Source: Phycisphaerae bacterium (GTDB lineage Bacteria; Planctomycetota; Phycisphaerae; Sedimentisphaerales; SM23-30). Taken from it: a stretch of 22,405 nt of DNA. Position 1 is the first letter of the stretch. Each line of letters starts with the position of its first letter. The DNA is taken from positions 1-22,405 of the forward strand of contig JAIPFO010000010.1 of assembly GCA_021736565.1 (NCBI GenBank). Direction: 5' to 3'. This document shows, piece after piece, positions 1 to 7,822 of the stretch. A program made the position numbers and the translations under genes. The notes under the pieces were generated by a model, which saw nothing but the letters and a program-made list of their open reading frames with translations, was not told where the DNA came from and ran no database searches.

Positions 1-1214
1 TTCGGGCCCAGCCTCATGACCGTCAATTTATCCATCGGGTATCGCTCCATTAATTCACCCAGTTGATCATGGCCGATCCCCCGGATAATTTCCAGCTCTT
101 CCGCCAGGGTTTTATATTCATGGCAGTATATCCAGTTGCTCCCCAGCGGTACCAGGCGGCCCATCGGGATCTCACCGCTCAGTGTCATCGACGAGGCGAT
201 CTTGTTAATACTGGCCGACAGTTCCTTCTCGGTCACCCCGTCCCGGCGAACTTTGGCAAGGCAGTCTTTTACGATCTGAACCACTTTTTCGCTATCTTCC
301 GGATTGCAGGAGGCATAGGTGTAATAGGCGCCCGTTCCATCCATCGGGTCATAGTCAAAATCGGCACAATCGGCAATCGCATTATCGACCAGGGCCCAGT
401 ACAGTCGCGAGTTGGTGACATCGCCAATAATACTGGCTAATACCCCTGCGCCATATCGCATGGCGTCCTGATTCGATGGGGCCGCGGTCATCATGCAGAG
501 ATGATTTCGTACGACATTCTCTTTCTCAATCGCTTCAAATTGCCCTGTCCCGCCAAAATCGCTCAATTCGCGTTTGGGATTACTTGATTCCCAGTTGCTG
601 CAGAGTGCTCTGGCCTGTCCCACCAGCTCATCCCAGTTGACGTTACCCGCACAGGCCAGCACCATATTATCCGGGGCATACCGCCGGTTAAAGTAATCAC
701 GCATCTGATCGCTGGTTAACGCCGTAATACTCTCGACCGTTCCCAGGACGCTGTTACCGCAACAGTGGTCTCCGAAATGCAGGTGTCGGCAGCGGTCCAT
801 TACATCGAAATTGGGCATATCCTTGTACATGGCGATCTCTTCCAGGATCACCCCTTTTTCCGTTGTGAAGTCACTATCCCGCAGTGCCGGACGCAGTAGG
901 TCCGCCCATAAGTCTAAAATTCGCTCCTGATATTCCGGCAGGACTACCGCATAATAGACCGTATTCTCTTCAGAGGTAAAGGCGTTATATTTCGCCCCCA
1001 TCTGGTCAAATTCCAGGTTGACCTCCAGGGCACTGCGCTTTTCGGTTCCTTTAAACATCATATGTTCCAGAAAATGGCTTACGCCCGACTCTTCCACCTG
1101 CTCATCCCGGCTACCCGTTCGGGTGAAAAATCCTACCGCCGTCGAGCGGGCACTGGCCATAATTTCAGCGATGATCGTCAAACCATTATCAAGTTGCGTA
1201 TGTTTAAACTCCAC
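1..1214 (-). CDS. M16 family zinc peptidase (pitrilysin/MPP-like), C-terminus cut by window edge
   Basis: Reading the minus strand from a GTG start at 1214 gives 404 residues running off the left edge without a stop. The GTG is preceded by AGGAG about six bases upstream, and the protein begins VEFKHTQLDNGLTIIAE, the usual first strand of this family. The inverted zinc motif HFLEH is at residues 47-51, and a VILEEIAMYKD segment supplies the third ligand Glu at about 125-126, the expected distance away. Family members are about 420 aa, so only a short tail should be missing. By family these enzymes degrade peptides or process precursors; many bacterial ones lack a signal peptide, and none is seen here. 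It is transcribed divergently from the nitroreductase gene. The substrate cannot be told from sequence. Confidence 0.93.
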   Translation of the reverse strand, partial: MEFKHTQLDNGLTIIAEIMASARSTAVGFFTRTGSRDEQVEESGVSHFLEHMMFKGTEKRSALEVNLEFDQMGAKYNAFTSEENTVYYAVVLPEYQERILDLWADLLRPALRDSDFTTEKGVILEEIAMYKDMPNFDVMDRCRHLHFGDHCCGNSVLGTVESITALTSDQMRDYFNRRYAPDNMVLACAGNVNWDELVGQARALCSNWESSNPKRELSDFGGTGQFEAIEKENVVRNHLCMMTAAPSNQDAMRYGAGVLASIIGDVTNSRLYWALVDNAIADCADFDYDPMDGTGAYYTYASCNPEDSEKVVQIVKDCLAKVRRDGVTEKELSASINKIASSMTLSGEIPMGRLVPLGSNWIYCHEYKTLAEELEIIRGIGHDQLGELMERYPMDKLTVMRLGP

Positions 1215-1255
1215 AAATCACTCCTGTTGGGCCAGGGCCCTGGTGGGATTGTAAC

Positions 1256-1283
1256 TGTAAGTGCTTTATTTGTAAGTGCTTAC
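1256..1283. repeat. Two direct copies of TGTAAGTGCTT, 15-bp period
   Basis: TGTAAGTGCTT occurs at 1256-1266 and again at 1271-1281. The second copy extends to the near-palindrome GTAAGTGCTTAC. The spacing of 15 bp and the position about 45 bp upstream of the M16 peptidase start suggest a regulator binding site or overlap with the promoter. A TACAAT -10-like hexamer lies beside it on the minus strand. The function is an inference. Confidence 0.4.
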
Positions 1284-1408
1284 GTTTTTATTTTTTAGCC
1301 AGTCTTTCATGTGCTATACCGTCATATAGCAACCCGAAGACACAAGCTCATCAAAAGCCCCGGCATTGTACCAATCACCCCCCGGAAAAACCAGAAAAAC
1401 TCTTATCA

Positions 1409-1445
1409 TTATCCAGAACTTTATCCACAGAGAATATTTGGATAA
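1409..1445. promoter_or_regulatory. Cluster of three DnaA-box-like 9-mers
   Basis: TTATCCACA at 1421-1429 matches the high-affinity DnaA box exactly. It is flanked by TTATCCAGA at 1409-1417 (one mismatch) and by TTTGGATAA at 1437-1445, whose reverse complement TTATCCAAA also has one mismatch. An AT-rich stretch follows at about 1490-1550. No replication genes adjoin, so this could be a DnaA-regulated promoter or titration site, or chance. Confidence 0.35.
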
Positions 1446-1603
1446 CCTTGTCTATTCCACTCTGGCAGATCAGCCCCGACGAATACTGGAAATATATTTT
1501 AATCGATACATTAATGTGGTAATATCTGACATACTTTTTTACAATTTTCAAGCGTTATGAATCGCCTGTTTGGATCAAGTTCAATCCGGAAAGGAGTATT
1601 GAT

Positions 1604-2518
1604 ATGACCGTGATGCACAGTCTCTATCGTGAATCGGGGAAAGTCGAGATAGACCCCAATGCATGTTCGCAATGTGGGGCCTGTGCCAGGATATGTCCCA
1701 CAGAAGTATTGGCCATGGACAATGGAGAGATTTGCGTTCATCCTGATCGTTCATTTGGCTGTATCGCCTGTGGGCATTGTATGATGGTTTGCCCAAATAA
1801 GGCCGTTACCGTGACAGGCCGTGGCATATCCCCGGAGGACCTGTTGCCCATGCCGGCCCCTGAGAATACGGCCGGAGCAGATGAACTGGCTGCCCTGATG
1901 CAGACTCGTCGAAGTGTCCGCCGATTCAGTGACCGCCCGGTCGATGGTGAAGTTCTGGACCGCATCGTTGAAATGGCCGCGACCGCTCCGATGGGTATTC
2001 CGCCCTGGGATGTGGGCTGTGTAACGATTCGCACTCGCCAGGAGGTGAAAAAAGTTGCCAAAGAAGTGATTAAAGGCTACCAGGGATTCCTCAAGATATT
2101 CAAGCCCTGGCTTCTTACGATAATGCGACCCTTTATGGGCAAAGCAAAATACGATATGTTCGCCCATTTCATACGGCCACTGGCCCAATCATACGTTCAG
2201 GGTCACCGCCAAGGTCGCGACCTGCTCTTCTATGATGCCCCGGCGGTTCTGATATTCCATCATTCCCCCTATGCCGATCCCCCCGATGCCATGATCGCCT
2301 GTACATACGCCATGCTGGCCGCCGAATCGCTGCACCTGGGTACCACAATGATCGGCGGTGCACCGCCAATTATCCAACGCAATAAATCACTTTGTCAGAC
2401 ATTAGGCATCCCAGATGCAAACACCCCCTCCATTGCCCTGATCATCGGCCACCCCGCCACAAAATTCCAACACACCATCCAACGCCGTTTCACCAGCGTT
2501 TCAAACATGAGTCAATAA
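1604..2518 (+). CDS. Nitroreductase family protein with N-terminal 2[4Fe-4S] ferredoxin domain
   Basis: This 304-aa protein starts at an ATG preceded by AAGGAG. Residues 21-32 (CSQCGACARICP) and 53-64 (CIACGHCMMVCP) form two complete four-cysteine motifs of a bacterial-type ferredoxin. From about residue 92 it is an FMN-dependent nitroreductase domain, with the typical early motif RRSVRRF and a C-terminal region rich in G and P around MIGGAPPI. Known proteins of this architecture are FMN oxidoreductases thought to take electrons directly from ferredoxin-type clusters. The physiological substrate is unknown; nitro compounds need not be natural substrates. It stands alone on the plus strand, facing the convergent AbiE-like cassette. 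The last 120 bases are notably C-rich and G-poor. Confidence 0.92.
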   Translation: MTVMHSLYRESGKVEIDPNACSQCGACARICPTEVLAMDNGEICVHPDRSFGCIACGHCMMVCPNKAVTVTGRGISPEDLLPMPAPENTAGADELAALMQTRRSVRRFSDRPVDGEVLDRIVEMAATAPMGIPPWDVGCVTIRTRQEVKKVAKEVIKGYQGFLKIFKPWLLTIMRPFMGKAKYDMFAHFIRPLAQSYVQGHRQGRDLLFYDAPAVLIFHHSPYADPPDAMIACTYAMLAAESLHLGTTMIGGAPPIIQRNKSLCQTLGIPDANTPSIALIIGHPATKFQHTIQRRFTSVSNMSQ

Positions 2519-2520
2519 GG
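2401..2520 (+). terminator. C-rich, G-poor 3' end resembling a Rho utilisation region
   Basis: In 2401-2520, covering the end of the nitroreductase gene, I count 45 C and 17 G. No GC-rich hairpin followed by a T tract is visible downstream. C-over-G bias of this kind is typical of Rho-loading regions. The assignment is an inference. Confidence 0.25.
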
Positions 2521-2610
2521 AAATATTGGTATCATTCGTTTTTACACGTTAATATTGACTTTTGACGCAATCATTAAGTTTGAATAATAAATGTAACATT
2601 CGGGTTAAGA

Positions 2611-3444
2611 CTAAATGTCAAACCATCTTATTAAGCGAGCTGCAGATTGTTTCAGCTTTTCCTCTTTTTCTACTAAGCGTAAAGCAGGATAAAAATTGGA
2701 ACTACTCAGCACTGTTTGCCATCCTGCTTTTTCATATTGTGAAAAATAATTTCCTATAATAGATTTTGTCTTTTGAATAATCCTGGAATCCCCATGTCGG
2801 GACAAAAAAACTTGCCCTTCTTTCAAATCATTTATGTCAGTTAACATAACTGTGATATACATATCCCAGGCATGTGCCATGGCTCGATCTGGAGTTTTAC
2901 GATCACCCTGATTTCTGTCATTAAAGGCAAAAAGTTTCATGGTCATCAGATTTGTTGGTGATGGAACATAGAGTACCGCCTCCTTATTTTCAAGGCAATC
3001 CTCCAAAATGTCTGATAGTCGAACGGTTCTCAAATCTTCATCAATAAATTCCGCTTCCGCTGTGATGTGCCCATGCAGCGATGATTTAACGATTTTTAGT
3101 CTGTAGTTGTTTCTCGGTAACTCCTCGATGGGTGGGACAAGAATGTCTAGTTCTTGAGTTAAACCTTTTTTGAAACCGTGGTATTTCTTTTCCGGTTGAA
3201 CGATGTATTCTAATTCATGGGTTATAATTTCATCAATAGCCTTTCGCTTAGATTCTTCAAGGAGGTCCTGTTTACTCAGCATCAAGTCAATATCCTGCGT
3301 GGCACGAATCATCTGCTGAATTTCATTGTCTTTTTTACAGAAACTAAGATAAATACCTAATCCACCACAAATAATTGGCTTAACATCTATTCTTCGGCAG
3401 GCTTGAGCCAGTTCACTCAATTGATTGAATATAGTATTGTCCAT
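2611..3444 (-). CDS. AbiEii-like nucleotidyltransferase, putative type IV toxin
   Basis: The 277-aa product shows the features of the AbiEii/MNT nucleotidyltransferase fold. A CGGLGIYLSF segment at residues 26-35 is followed by RATQDIDLML, whose Asp-x-Asp pair would bind metal. A later KLFAFNDR..GDRKTPD region resembles the AbiEii catalytic core motif. By family, AbiEii toxins transfer nucleotides to cellular RNA targets and are silenced by a co-expressed AbiEi protein. The start lies six bases after the stop of the upstream AbiEi-like gene, with the ribosome binding site GGGAG inside that gene's last codons, so the two are translationally linked. The DNA is clearly AT-richer than flanking genes, suggesting transfer. 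A non-toxin nucleotidyltransferase with a partner regulator is the main alternative. Confidence 0.75.
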   Translation of the reverse strand: MDNTIFNQLSELAQACRRIDVKPIICGGLGIYLSFCKKDNEIQQMIRATQDIDLMLSKQDLLEESKRKAIDEIITHELEYIVQPEKKYHGFKKGLTQELDILVPPIEELPRNNYRLKIVKSSLHGHITAEAEFIDEDLRTVRLSDILEDCLENKEAVLYVPSPTNLMTMKLFAFNDRNQGDRKTPDRAMAHAWDMYITVMLTDINDLKEGQVFLSRHGDSRIIQKTKSIIGNYFSQYEKAGWQTVLSSSNFYPALRLVEKEEKLKQSAARLIRWFDI

Positions 3445-3450
3445 TTAATT

Positions 3451-4536
3451 TCACTCCCACGTCAATATCCCAAGAATTCGTTCTTTAAGCTGTTTTGCGA
3501 TTTTTGGGCCTCTGGGTTGATCGTTAACCATTTCCAGGTAAAGTTCTAAATCGTCAACTCTCTTATCAAATGGTCCGCCTTGAGCGTTAAACCACACGCA
3601 TGGATTTTTTGTTTCAATAAATGTTACGGGTCCAAATTCTTCATCTGGCCGGACAATACTCGAATTTATTTGCAGTGCCTTTTTTAGGTCTTTTATAGAG
3701 TTCAAATAAAGTGTAATTTGTTCTGTTACGCCTAACCCCATTATTTGGGCGGCATAAAAACCACAGTAGGCATAATCAATGCCCGCTTCATAAAATACGG
3801 TGCACAACTCATCTATATTGTCAACGTCATATTTATAACTGGAATTATTATTCCGCTTTGAATAATCAGAGTATCCTTGGGTAAGATTTTCTAAAAGCTG
3901 TTGAGGGCGTTTGATAACAATTTTAGGTTTTCGTGTAATCAACAGATCATCTTCCAATGATTTTAAGACCTTGGATACGGTTCCAAGAGTAATGTTGCCA
4001 TTTCGACTGTTGATAAAATCTACTATTTCATACTGTGTTGAGAACCCTTCAGGCTTTAATAGCAATGCTCTACTGACAAGCGAAGAAGTGCCCTGGAAAA
4101 CTTTTTTGATCGGTGCGGTATCCGGAAACTTGTTTGGGTTCCCTGTCCGTTCGATATAAATTCCAGATGGTATACTAATGAGCATATTACCTGAAAGGTC
4201 AATCCAGGATATCCCTTCTTCTAATAAAATCTTTGATTGTTTATTACCGATATAGGGTGCAACAATCATCGGGATAAGTTTTCTACTGCTAAATTCCGAG
4301 GATAAGTTTTTAAGAATTTTAGATTTCTGAGAAATAACTTTGGGGGTTGATAGTGTCAATATTTCAACCGCTGCCCTAAAAGATGGACCGCCCGAAATGG
4401 AGAATTCTATGATCGCATCTATATCGTATTTTCCAGCCCAGGCAACCTCTCGATCCATCCAGACAGGCACAAGAGGTTCGCACCAGGCTGTTTGGTTGGC
4501 TAATGTATCAATTATTTCGTTTTCTTTAAGTCTCAT
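3451..4536 (-). CDS. AbiEi-like antitoxin/transcriptional regulator
   Basis: This 361-aa protein is the first gene of the two-gene cassette. Residues about 55-130 contain the pattern ILLEEGISWIDLSGNMLI, which I associate with AbiEi-type antitoxin and related regulators. A winged-helix-like segment follows at about 165-210 (STQYEIVDFINSRNG, then TLGTVSKVLKSLEDDLL). The C-terminal part (CTVFYEAGIDYAYCGFYAAQIM, in residues 245-266) resembles the C-terminal AbiEi domain. It is longer than the 200-300 aa of the best-known AbiEi proteins. The family usually represses its own operon, and the upstream region here carries an operator-like array, one copy of which overlaps the ribosome binding site. 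Local GC is low: I count 20 of 60 bases in 3841-3900. The toxin-antitoxin role is inferred from pairing and motifs. Confidence 0.72.
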   Translation of the reverse strand: MRLKENEIIDTLANQTAWCEPLVPVWMDREVAWAGKYDIDAIIEFSISGGPSFRAAVEILTLSTPKVISQKSKILKNLSSEFSSRKLIPMIVAPYIGNKQSKILLEEGISWIDLSGNMLISIPSGIYIERTGNPNKFPDTAPIKKVFQGTSSLVSRALLLKPEGFSTQYEIVDFINSRNGNITLGTVSKVLKSLEDDLLITRKPKIVIKRPQQLLENLTQGYSDYSKRNNNSSYKYDVDNIDELCTVFYEAGIDYAYCGFYAAQIMGLGVTEQITLYLNSIKDLKKALQINSSIVRPDEEFGPVTFIETKNPCVWFNAQGGPFDKRVDDLELYLEMVNDQPRGPKIAKQLKERILGILTWE

Positions 4537-4544
4537 GAGTAATA

Positions 4545-4670
4545 TTCCTAATATAATTATATTTCCTATATAGGATATATCGTATATTTAGGAATATGGC
4601 AATAGATATTTCCTAAAAAATAATATATTCCTGAATAGGAAATATGGCATATATAGGAAAATAGTAGGAT
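4545..4670. promoter_or_regulatory. Operator-like array of TTCCTA/TAGGA motifs upstream of the AbiE-like operon
   Basis: At least eight copies of TTCCTA or its complement TAGGA(A/T) lie in about 125 bp: near 4545, 4563, 4571, 4589, 4610, 4628, 4654 and 4665. Two pairs form inverted repeats: the perfect palindrome TCCTATATAGGA (4564-4575), and TTCCT/AGGAA arms at 4628-4641. A TATAAT hexamer on the minus strand (4556-4561) sits between the first two copies. The copy nearest the gene forms the ribosome binding site TAGGAA. This fits autoregulation by the AbiEi-like protein, which is an inference. Confidence 0.65.
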
Positions 4671-4699
4671 AGATGAGACATCCGGGTTAAAATTATGTA

Positions 4700-6991
4700 T
4701 TAAATGGCCGTTTTCGCTGCAATCGCATCGGCAACAACTGCCTGTCCATACGATATGCCGCCATCGTTGACCGGGAGCTTTCGGCTGAAGTAGGGGAGTA
4801 ACCCTTTATTTTTCAATGCTTGGGTCATTCGACTGAGGATCAGGTCATTTTGAAAAACCCCGCCGGATAATGCGACACAGTCCGTTGACAGCTCATCGGC
4901 GATGCTAAGAGCCATCTGCTCCAAGGCGCCAATGATGAAGTTATGGAATCGGCCTGCTATTTTCCCAGCGGGAATCCCCGCATTAATATCCTTTACCAGA
5001 GCGTCAATAACCGGCGGCAGCAGTATGACCTTGCATTTCTCTCGTTCGGCAATTTCAATCGGATAGGCCAACGTCTCATCTAAATCGACCCTGTTTTCAA
5101 GCTCAATGGCCCCCTGGGCCTCGTAGGAGTTTTCCATGCATACGCCCAGAAGGGCGCTGACCCCATCAAACAGCCGTCCCAGGCTCGATGTTAGTGGTGA
5201 ATTCACGCCCCGGCCGATCATCATGCCAACGGCTTCAATCTGTTTTGGGTCGATGTGTTTTAGTAACTCACATCCTAACGCCACCCCTTTTTCCAGGCCA
5301 TAGGCATCTACAAGATAGCTCACCGCCATTCGCCAGGGCTGACGGCTGGCGGCATCGCCGCCGGGCATGGGAATCTGTTGCAAATACCCTTTACGTTCAA
5401 ACCGCTCGGGCCAAACCGCCATGGCCTCACAGCCCCAGACCGTCTGGTCGGTGCCATAACCCACGCCATCGGCCACGATCCCTACTACCGGTCCCGGCAA
5501 ATTATATTCCCCCATGACCGCGGCGATATGGGCATGATGATGTTGAACCTTGATCAGCCGGACTCCCTCATACGACTGGGCGAATCGAGTTGATAGCATT
5601 GAGGGGTGCATGTCGCAGGCAATGATTCGCGGGCGGGCGCCGGTTAATGCGCCCAGTTTCTCGACGGTTCGCAAAAAACTTTCGTACGTCGTGGCATTGC
5701 CCAGATCGCCAATATGCTGACTGACAAACGCCTGCGGGCCTTTCACAAATGTGACTGTGTTTTTGAGCTCCGCCCCGACCGCCAATATATCGCCCTGACT
5801 TTTCCGATCAATTCCCAGGGCGGCCGGCACAAATCCTCGTGCCCTGCGAATCATCTGCGGGGCTTGCTGGAATGTTTTGACGACCGAATCATCGCAACTG
5901 GTGTATATGTCGCGATTGTGCATCAGGTACCCATCGGCAATCGCCCCCAGTTTTTCTAAGGCTCCTTCGTTGCTGCATTCAATGGGCTCGTCGCTATTAT
6001 TACCACTGGTCATGACCAGGGCGGGATAATTTCCTGCCATTAACAAAACATGCAACGGCGTATAAGGCAGCATGATCCCAACATAGCGCGACGTTGGGGC
6101 GACCAGGTCGCTGAGGACCTCATTATCAACCCCTGGGCATAACACGACCGGCCGACCAACGCTTAAGAGCAATTCCCGGGCAACCGGATCAACTCGGGCC
6201 AGTTTCATGGCGGCATCGATATCACGCACCATCACCGCAAAAGATTTTGCCTTACGATATTTTCGCTCGCGTAACGCACCCACCGCCTGGTCGCTATCCG
6301 CCCGAACCGCCAGGTGAAATCCACCCAGTCCCTTGATCGCTACAATGTTCCCTTGTTCCAGCCAGTCAATCGCCATTTTTACCGGGTCGGTGGTTTCTAT
6401 CTGTTTCCCATTTGTATCCGTCAGCCAGAGATGAGGCCCACAGACGCTACAGGCGTTCGGCTGGGCATGGAATCGCCTGTCCGCCGGGTTGTCATATTCC
6501 CCCTGGCACTTATCGCACATTTGAAATGGCCGCATGGTCGTATTGGGCCGGTCGTAGGGCACATCGGAGATGATCGTAAATCGAGGCCCGCAGTGGGTGC
6601 AATTGATAAACGGATACCGGTATCGCCGGTCCGTCGGGTCGTTTAGCTCTTGGAGGCACTCCTCACAAACCGTTGCATCCGGTGTGATCAAGGCCTTTTT
6701 GTCTGAACCGGTTTGCGAATGCTGGATGACAAAATCATTTTCTTCCAGAATAACCTTAACAGGATTGTTGGTCATGATTTTCGGGTGAGCCAGTAGCGGA
6801 TGACCGGTCAGGATCATTTCTAAAAAAAGGGATAAAACCGCCGGTTTCCCCTGAACTTCGACCAGCACGCCTTCGGAGGTATTCGCCACATGCCCGGTAA
6901 TCCCTAAACGGACGGCCAGATTATAAACAAACGGCCGAAATCCTACCCCCTGCACCGTTCCACTTATTGTCATTCTACGTCGTTGAAGCAT
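4700..6991 (-). CDS. hypF: HypF carbamoyltransferase, [NiFe] hydrogenase maturation
   Basis: The 763-aa protein has the full HypF domain order. An acylphosphatase-like domain comes first, with TVQGVGFRPFVY at residues 12-23. Two CxxC-x18-CxxC zinc fingers follow, with cysteines 109/112/131/134 and 159/162/181/184. A YrdC-like domain spans about 205-385, and a Kae1-like C-terminal domain starts near 400 with the metal-binding HHHAH at 484-488. HypF uses carbamoyl phosphate and ATP to carbamoylate HypE, the source of the cyanide ligands on the active-site iron. Length is normal for the family and nothing appears broken. It lies about 5 kb from the hydrogenase structural genes on the same strand, so the two are probably functionally linked. 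Other hyp genes are not in the window. Met7 is a possible alternative start. Confidence 0.97.
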   Translation of the reverse strand: MLQRRRMTISGTVQGVGFRPFVYNLAVRLGITGHVANTSEGVLVEVQGKPAVLSLFLEMILTGHPLLAHPKIMTNNPVKVILEENDFVIQHSQTGSDKKALITPDATVCEECLQELNDPTDRRYRYPFINCTHCGPRFTIISDVPYDRPNTTMRPFQMCDKCQGEYDNPADRRFHAQPNACSVCGPHLWLTDTNGKQIETTDPVKMAIDWLEQGNIVAIKGLGGFHLAVRADSDQAVGALRERKYRKAKSFAVMVRDIDAAMKLARVDPVARELLLSVGRPVVLCPGVDNEVLSDLVAPTSRYVGIMLPYTPLHVLLMAGNYPALVMTSGNNSDEPIECSNEGALEKLGAIADGYLMHNRDIYTSCDDSVVKTFQQAPQMIRRARGFVPAALGIDRKSQGDILAVGAELKNTVTFVKGPQAFVSQHIGDLGNATTYESFLRTVEKLGALTGARPRIIACDMHPSMLSTRFAQSYEGVRLIKVQHHHAHIAAVMGEYNLPGPVVGIVADGVGYGTDQTVWGCEAMAVWPERFERKGYLQQIPMPGGDAASRQPWRMAVSYLVDAYGLEKGVALGCELLKHIDPKQIEAVGMMIGRGVNSPLTSSLGRLFDGVSALLGVCMENSYEAQGAIELENRVDLDETLAYPIEIAEREKCKVILLPPVIDALVKDINAGIPAGKIAGRFHNFIIGALEQMALSIADELSTDCVALSGGVFQNDLILSRMTQALKNKGLLPYFSRKLPVNDGGISYGQAVVADAIAAKTAI

Positions 6992-7048
6992 TTAATCGCT
7001 CTTTTTGGAACTTACTTTACATCATATATATTGTACCCTATAAACCAT

Positions 7049-7077
7049 ACAATACCCCCTGTCCAATCAAATGTCAA
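7049..7077 (-). promoter_or_regulatory. Predicted sigma-70-type promoter for hypF
   Basis: The minus strand carries a perfect TTGACA (plus positions 7072-7077), a 17-base spacer and TATTGT (7049-7054). This places transcription start about 50 bases before the hypF ATG. It is a motif match only. Confidence 0.45.
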
Positions 7078-7126
7078 AACAGAAAATACGTGTTCGTGAC
7101 TCTTGCGGGAAAGTCGAGCTATGTGT

Positions 7127-7155
7127 AAAAAATGGTCTTATTAGACATTTTTTTT
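7127..7155. terminator. Hairpin with A- and T-tracts, possible bidirectional terminator
   Basis: AAAAAATGGTCT pairs with AGACATTTTTT across a TATT loop, with one bulged G, and has runs of A before and T after. It could end minus-strand transcripts coming from the ACT-domain/ptb-buk genes. The stem is mostly A-T, so confidence is moderate. Confidence 0.4.
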
Positions 7156-7344
7156 GCATTCAAGATACGCTTGTGTCGGCCAATAAAACGACGGCATTAC
7201 GATTGTCTGGCTTGGCATGTGTCCCACAAAACAATTTTTCTCGAAAATAAGAACGTTCGCATTGGTCACGACTGAATTTTCTTTCGACCTCAGGGAGTTC
7301 TGTTGGGAAAATTGCCCGTACATATTTCACCTCAACCTTCAATT

Positions 7345-7449
7345 AGGCGTCCGGCGTCAAAAGTAATTTTCCCGTTTTAAAATTGCGATTAAAAATGCGG
7401 TATACGAGCGTCAAATCCCCGTCTATCGGGATACGACGCTGGCGTCAAT
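7345..7449 (+). repeat. Intergenic repeat, type 1, copy A
   Basis: The copy contains CCGGCGTCAAAAG, the inner stem AATTTT/AAAATT, ATGCGG, an inserted CCCCG/CGGGA hairpin and the end CGACGCTGGCGTCAA. The inner stem is AATTTT/AAAATT where other copies have GATTTT/AAAATC, a compensated change. It lies 20 bases past the stop of the ACT-domain gene. Confidence 0.75.
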
Positions 7450-7469
7450 GACGGCAGTAACTTCTGATG

Positions 7470-7766
7470 CTATTTCTGGGTAATGAGTTCTATCAGTCGT
7501 TCGGGGTTGGCTTCTTCTTCTCGGAGTTTGATGACCTTTGGTAATCGTTTTATCTTACGGGCCATGATGTCTTTTCGCTCTTCGGTCTGGTTGAAGCCTA
7601 CGATGATCTGGCCTTTGTCGTCGGAGTCGTTTCGCTGGCCATGGCCGATGATTTTGTCGATATTGACCTCTTTGTTGCTAAAGGCCGAGGCCACACTGGT
7701 TAATGCCCCGGCACAATCGCGGACATCGATAATAAAAATCCAATATGATTCCAAAGGCTCACTCAT
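7470..7766 (-). CDS. Small ACT-domain protein
   Basis: This 98-aa protein consists of essentially one ACT domain. It opens ESYWIFIIDVRDCAGALTSVASAFSNKEVNID, quoted here in outline: a beta strand, the D-x-x-G-x-L turn (residues about 16-22), then a helix. A GQIIVGFNQTEE strand follows. ACT domains bind small ligands, usually amino acids, and the pattern resembles the N-terminus of acetolactate synthase small subunits. The ATG is preceded by AGGAA. It lies 56 bases downstream of the ptb-buk fusion on the same strand, so it is probably co-transcribed. It may sense an amino acid or acyl compound relevant to that pathway; no target can be named from sequence. Confidence 0.8.
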   Translation of the reverse strand: MSEPLESYWIFIIDVRDCAGALTSVASAFSNKEVNIDKIIGHGQRNDSDDKGQIIVGFNQTEERKDIMARKIKRLPKVIKLREEEANPERLIELITQK

Positions 7767-7822
7767 TATAAATTCCTATAATTGCATGAAGTGACCAGGG
7801 GGGACCTGGTTGTTTATGGCGG

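Larger units (their letters stand above)
1215..1603. other. Divergent intergenic region between M16 peptidase and nitroreductase
   Basis: This gap holds no convincing gene. It contains the perfect palindrome CCAGGGCCCTGG (1232-1243), the TGTAAGTGCTT direct repeat, a TGCTATA/TATAGCA hairpin (1312-1331) and a cluster of DnaA-box-like 9-mers (1409-1445). A possible extended -10 element for the nitroreductase gene, TGGTAATAT (1517-1525), has no good -35 partner. The nitroreductase ribosome binding site AAGGAG lies just before 1604. Confidence 0.6.
6992..7469. other. Intergenic region between hypF and the ACT-domain gene
   Basis: This 478-bp gap holds the predicted hypF promoter, a terminator-like hairpin near 7127-7155 and one copy of the 95-bp repeat (7345-7449). 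Two overlapping 60-codon minus-strand frames at 7141-7342 show no recognisable motifs; one of them begins with TTG. Confidence 0.6.

Noticed and set aside
1366..1560. 64-codon plus-strand frame before the nitroreductase gene
   Set aside because: No domain and no ribosome binding site. It spans the DnaA-box cluster and AT-rich spacer, which read as regulatory DNA.
2562..2759. 65-codon plus-strand frame beyond the nitroreductase gene
   Set aside because: It overlaps the well-supported AbiEii-like gene on the other strand and has only low-complexity content.
7141..7342. Two overlapping minus-strand frames of 60 codons between hypF and the ACT gene
   Set aside because: No motif, one begins at TTG, they overlap each other in different frames, and one ends inside the predicted terminator hairpin.
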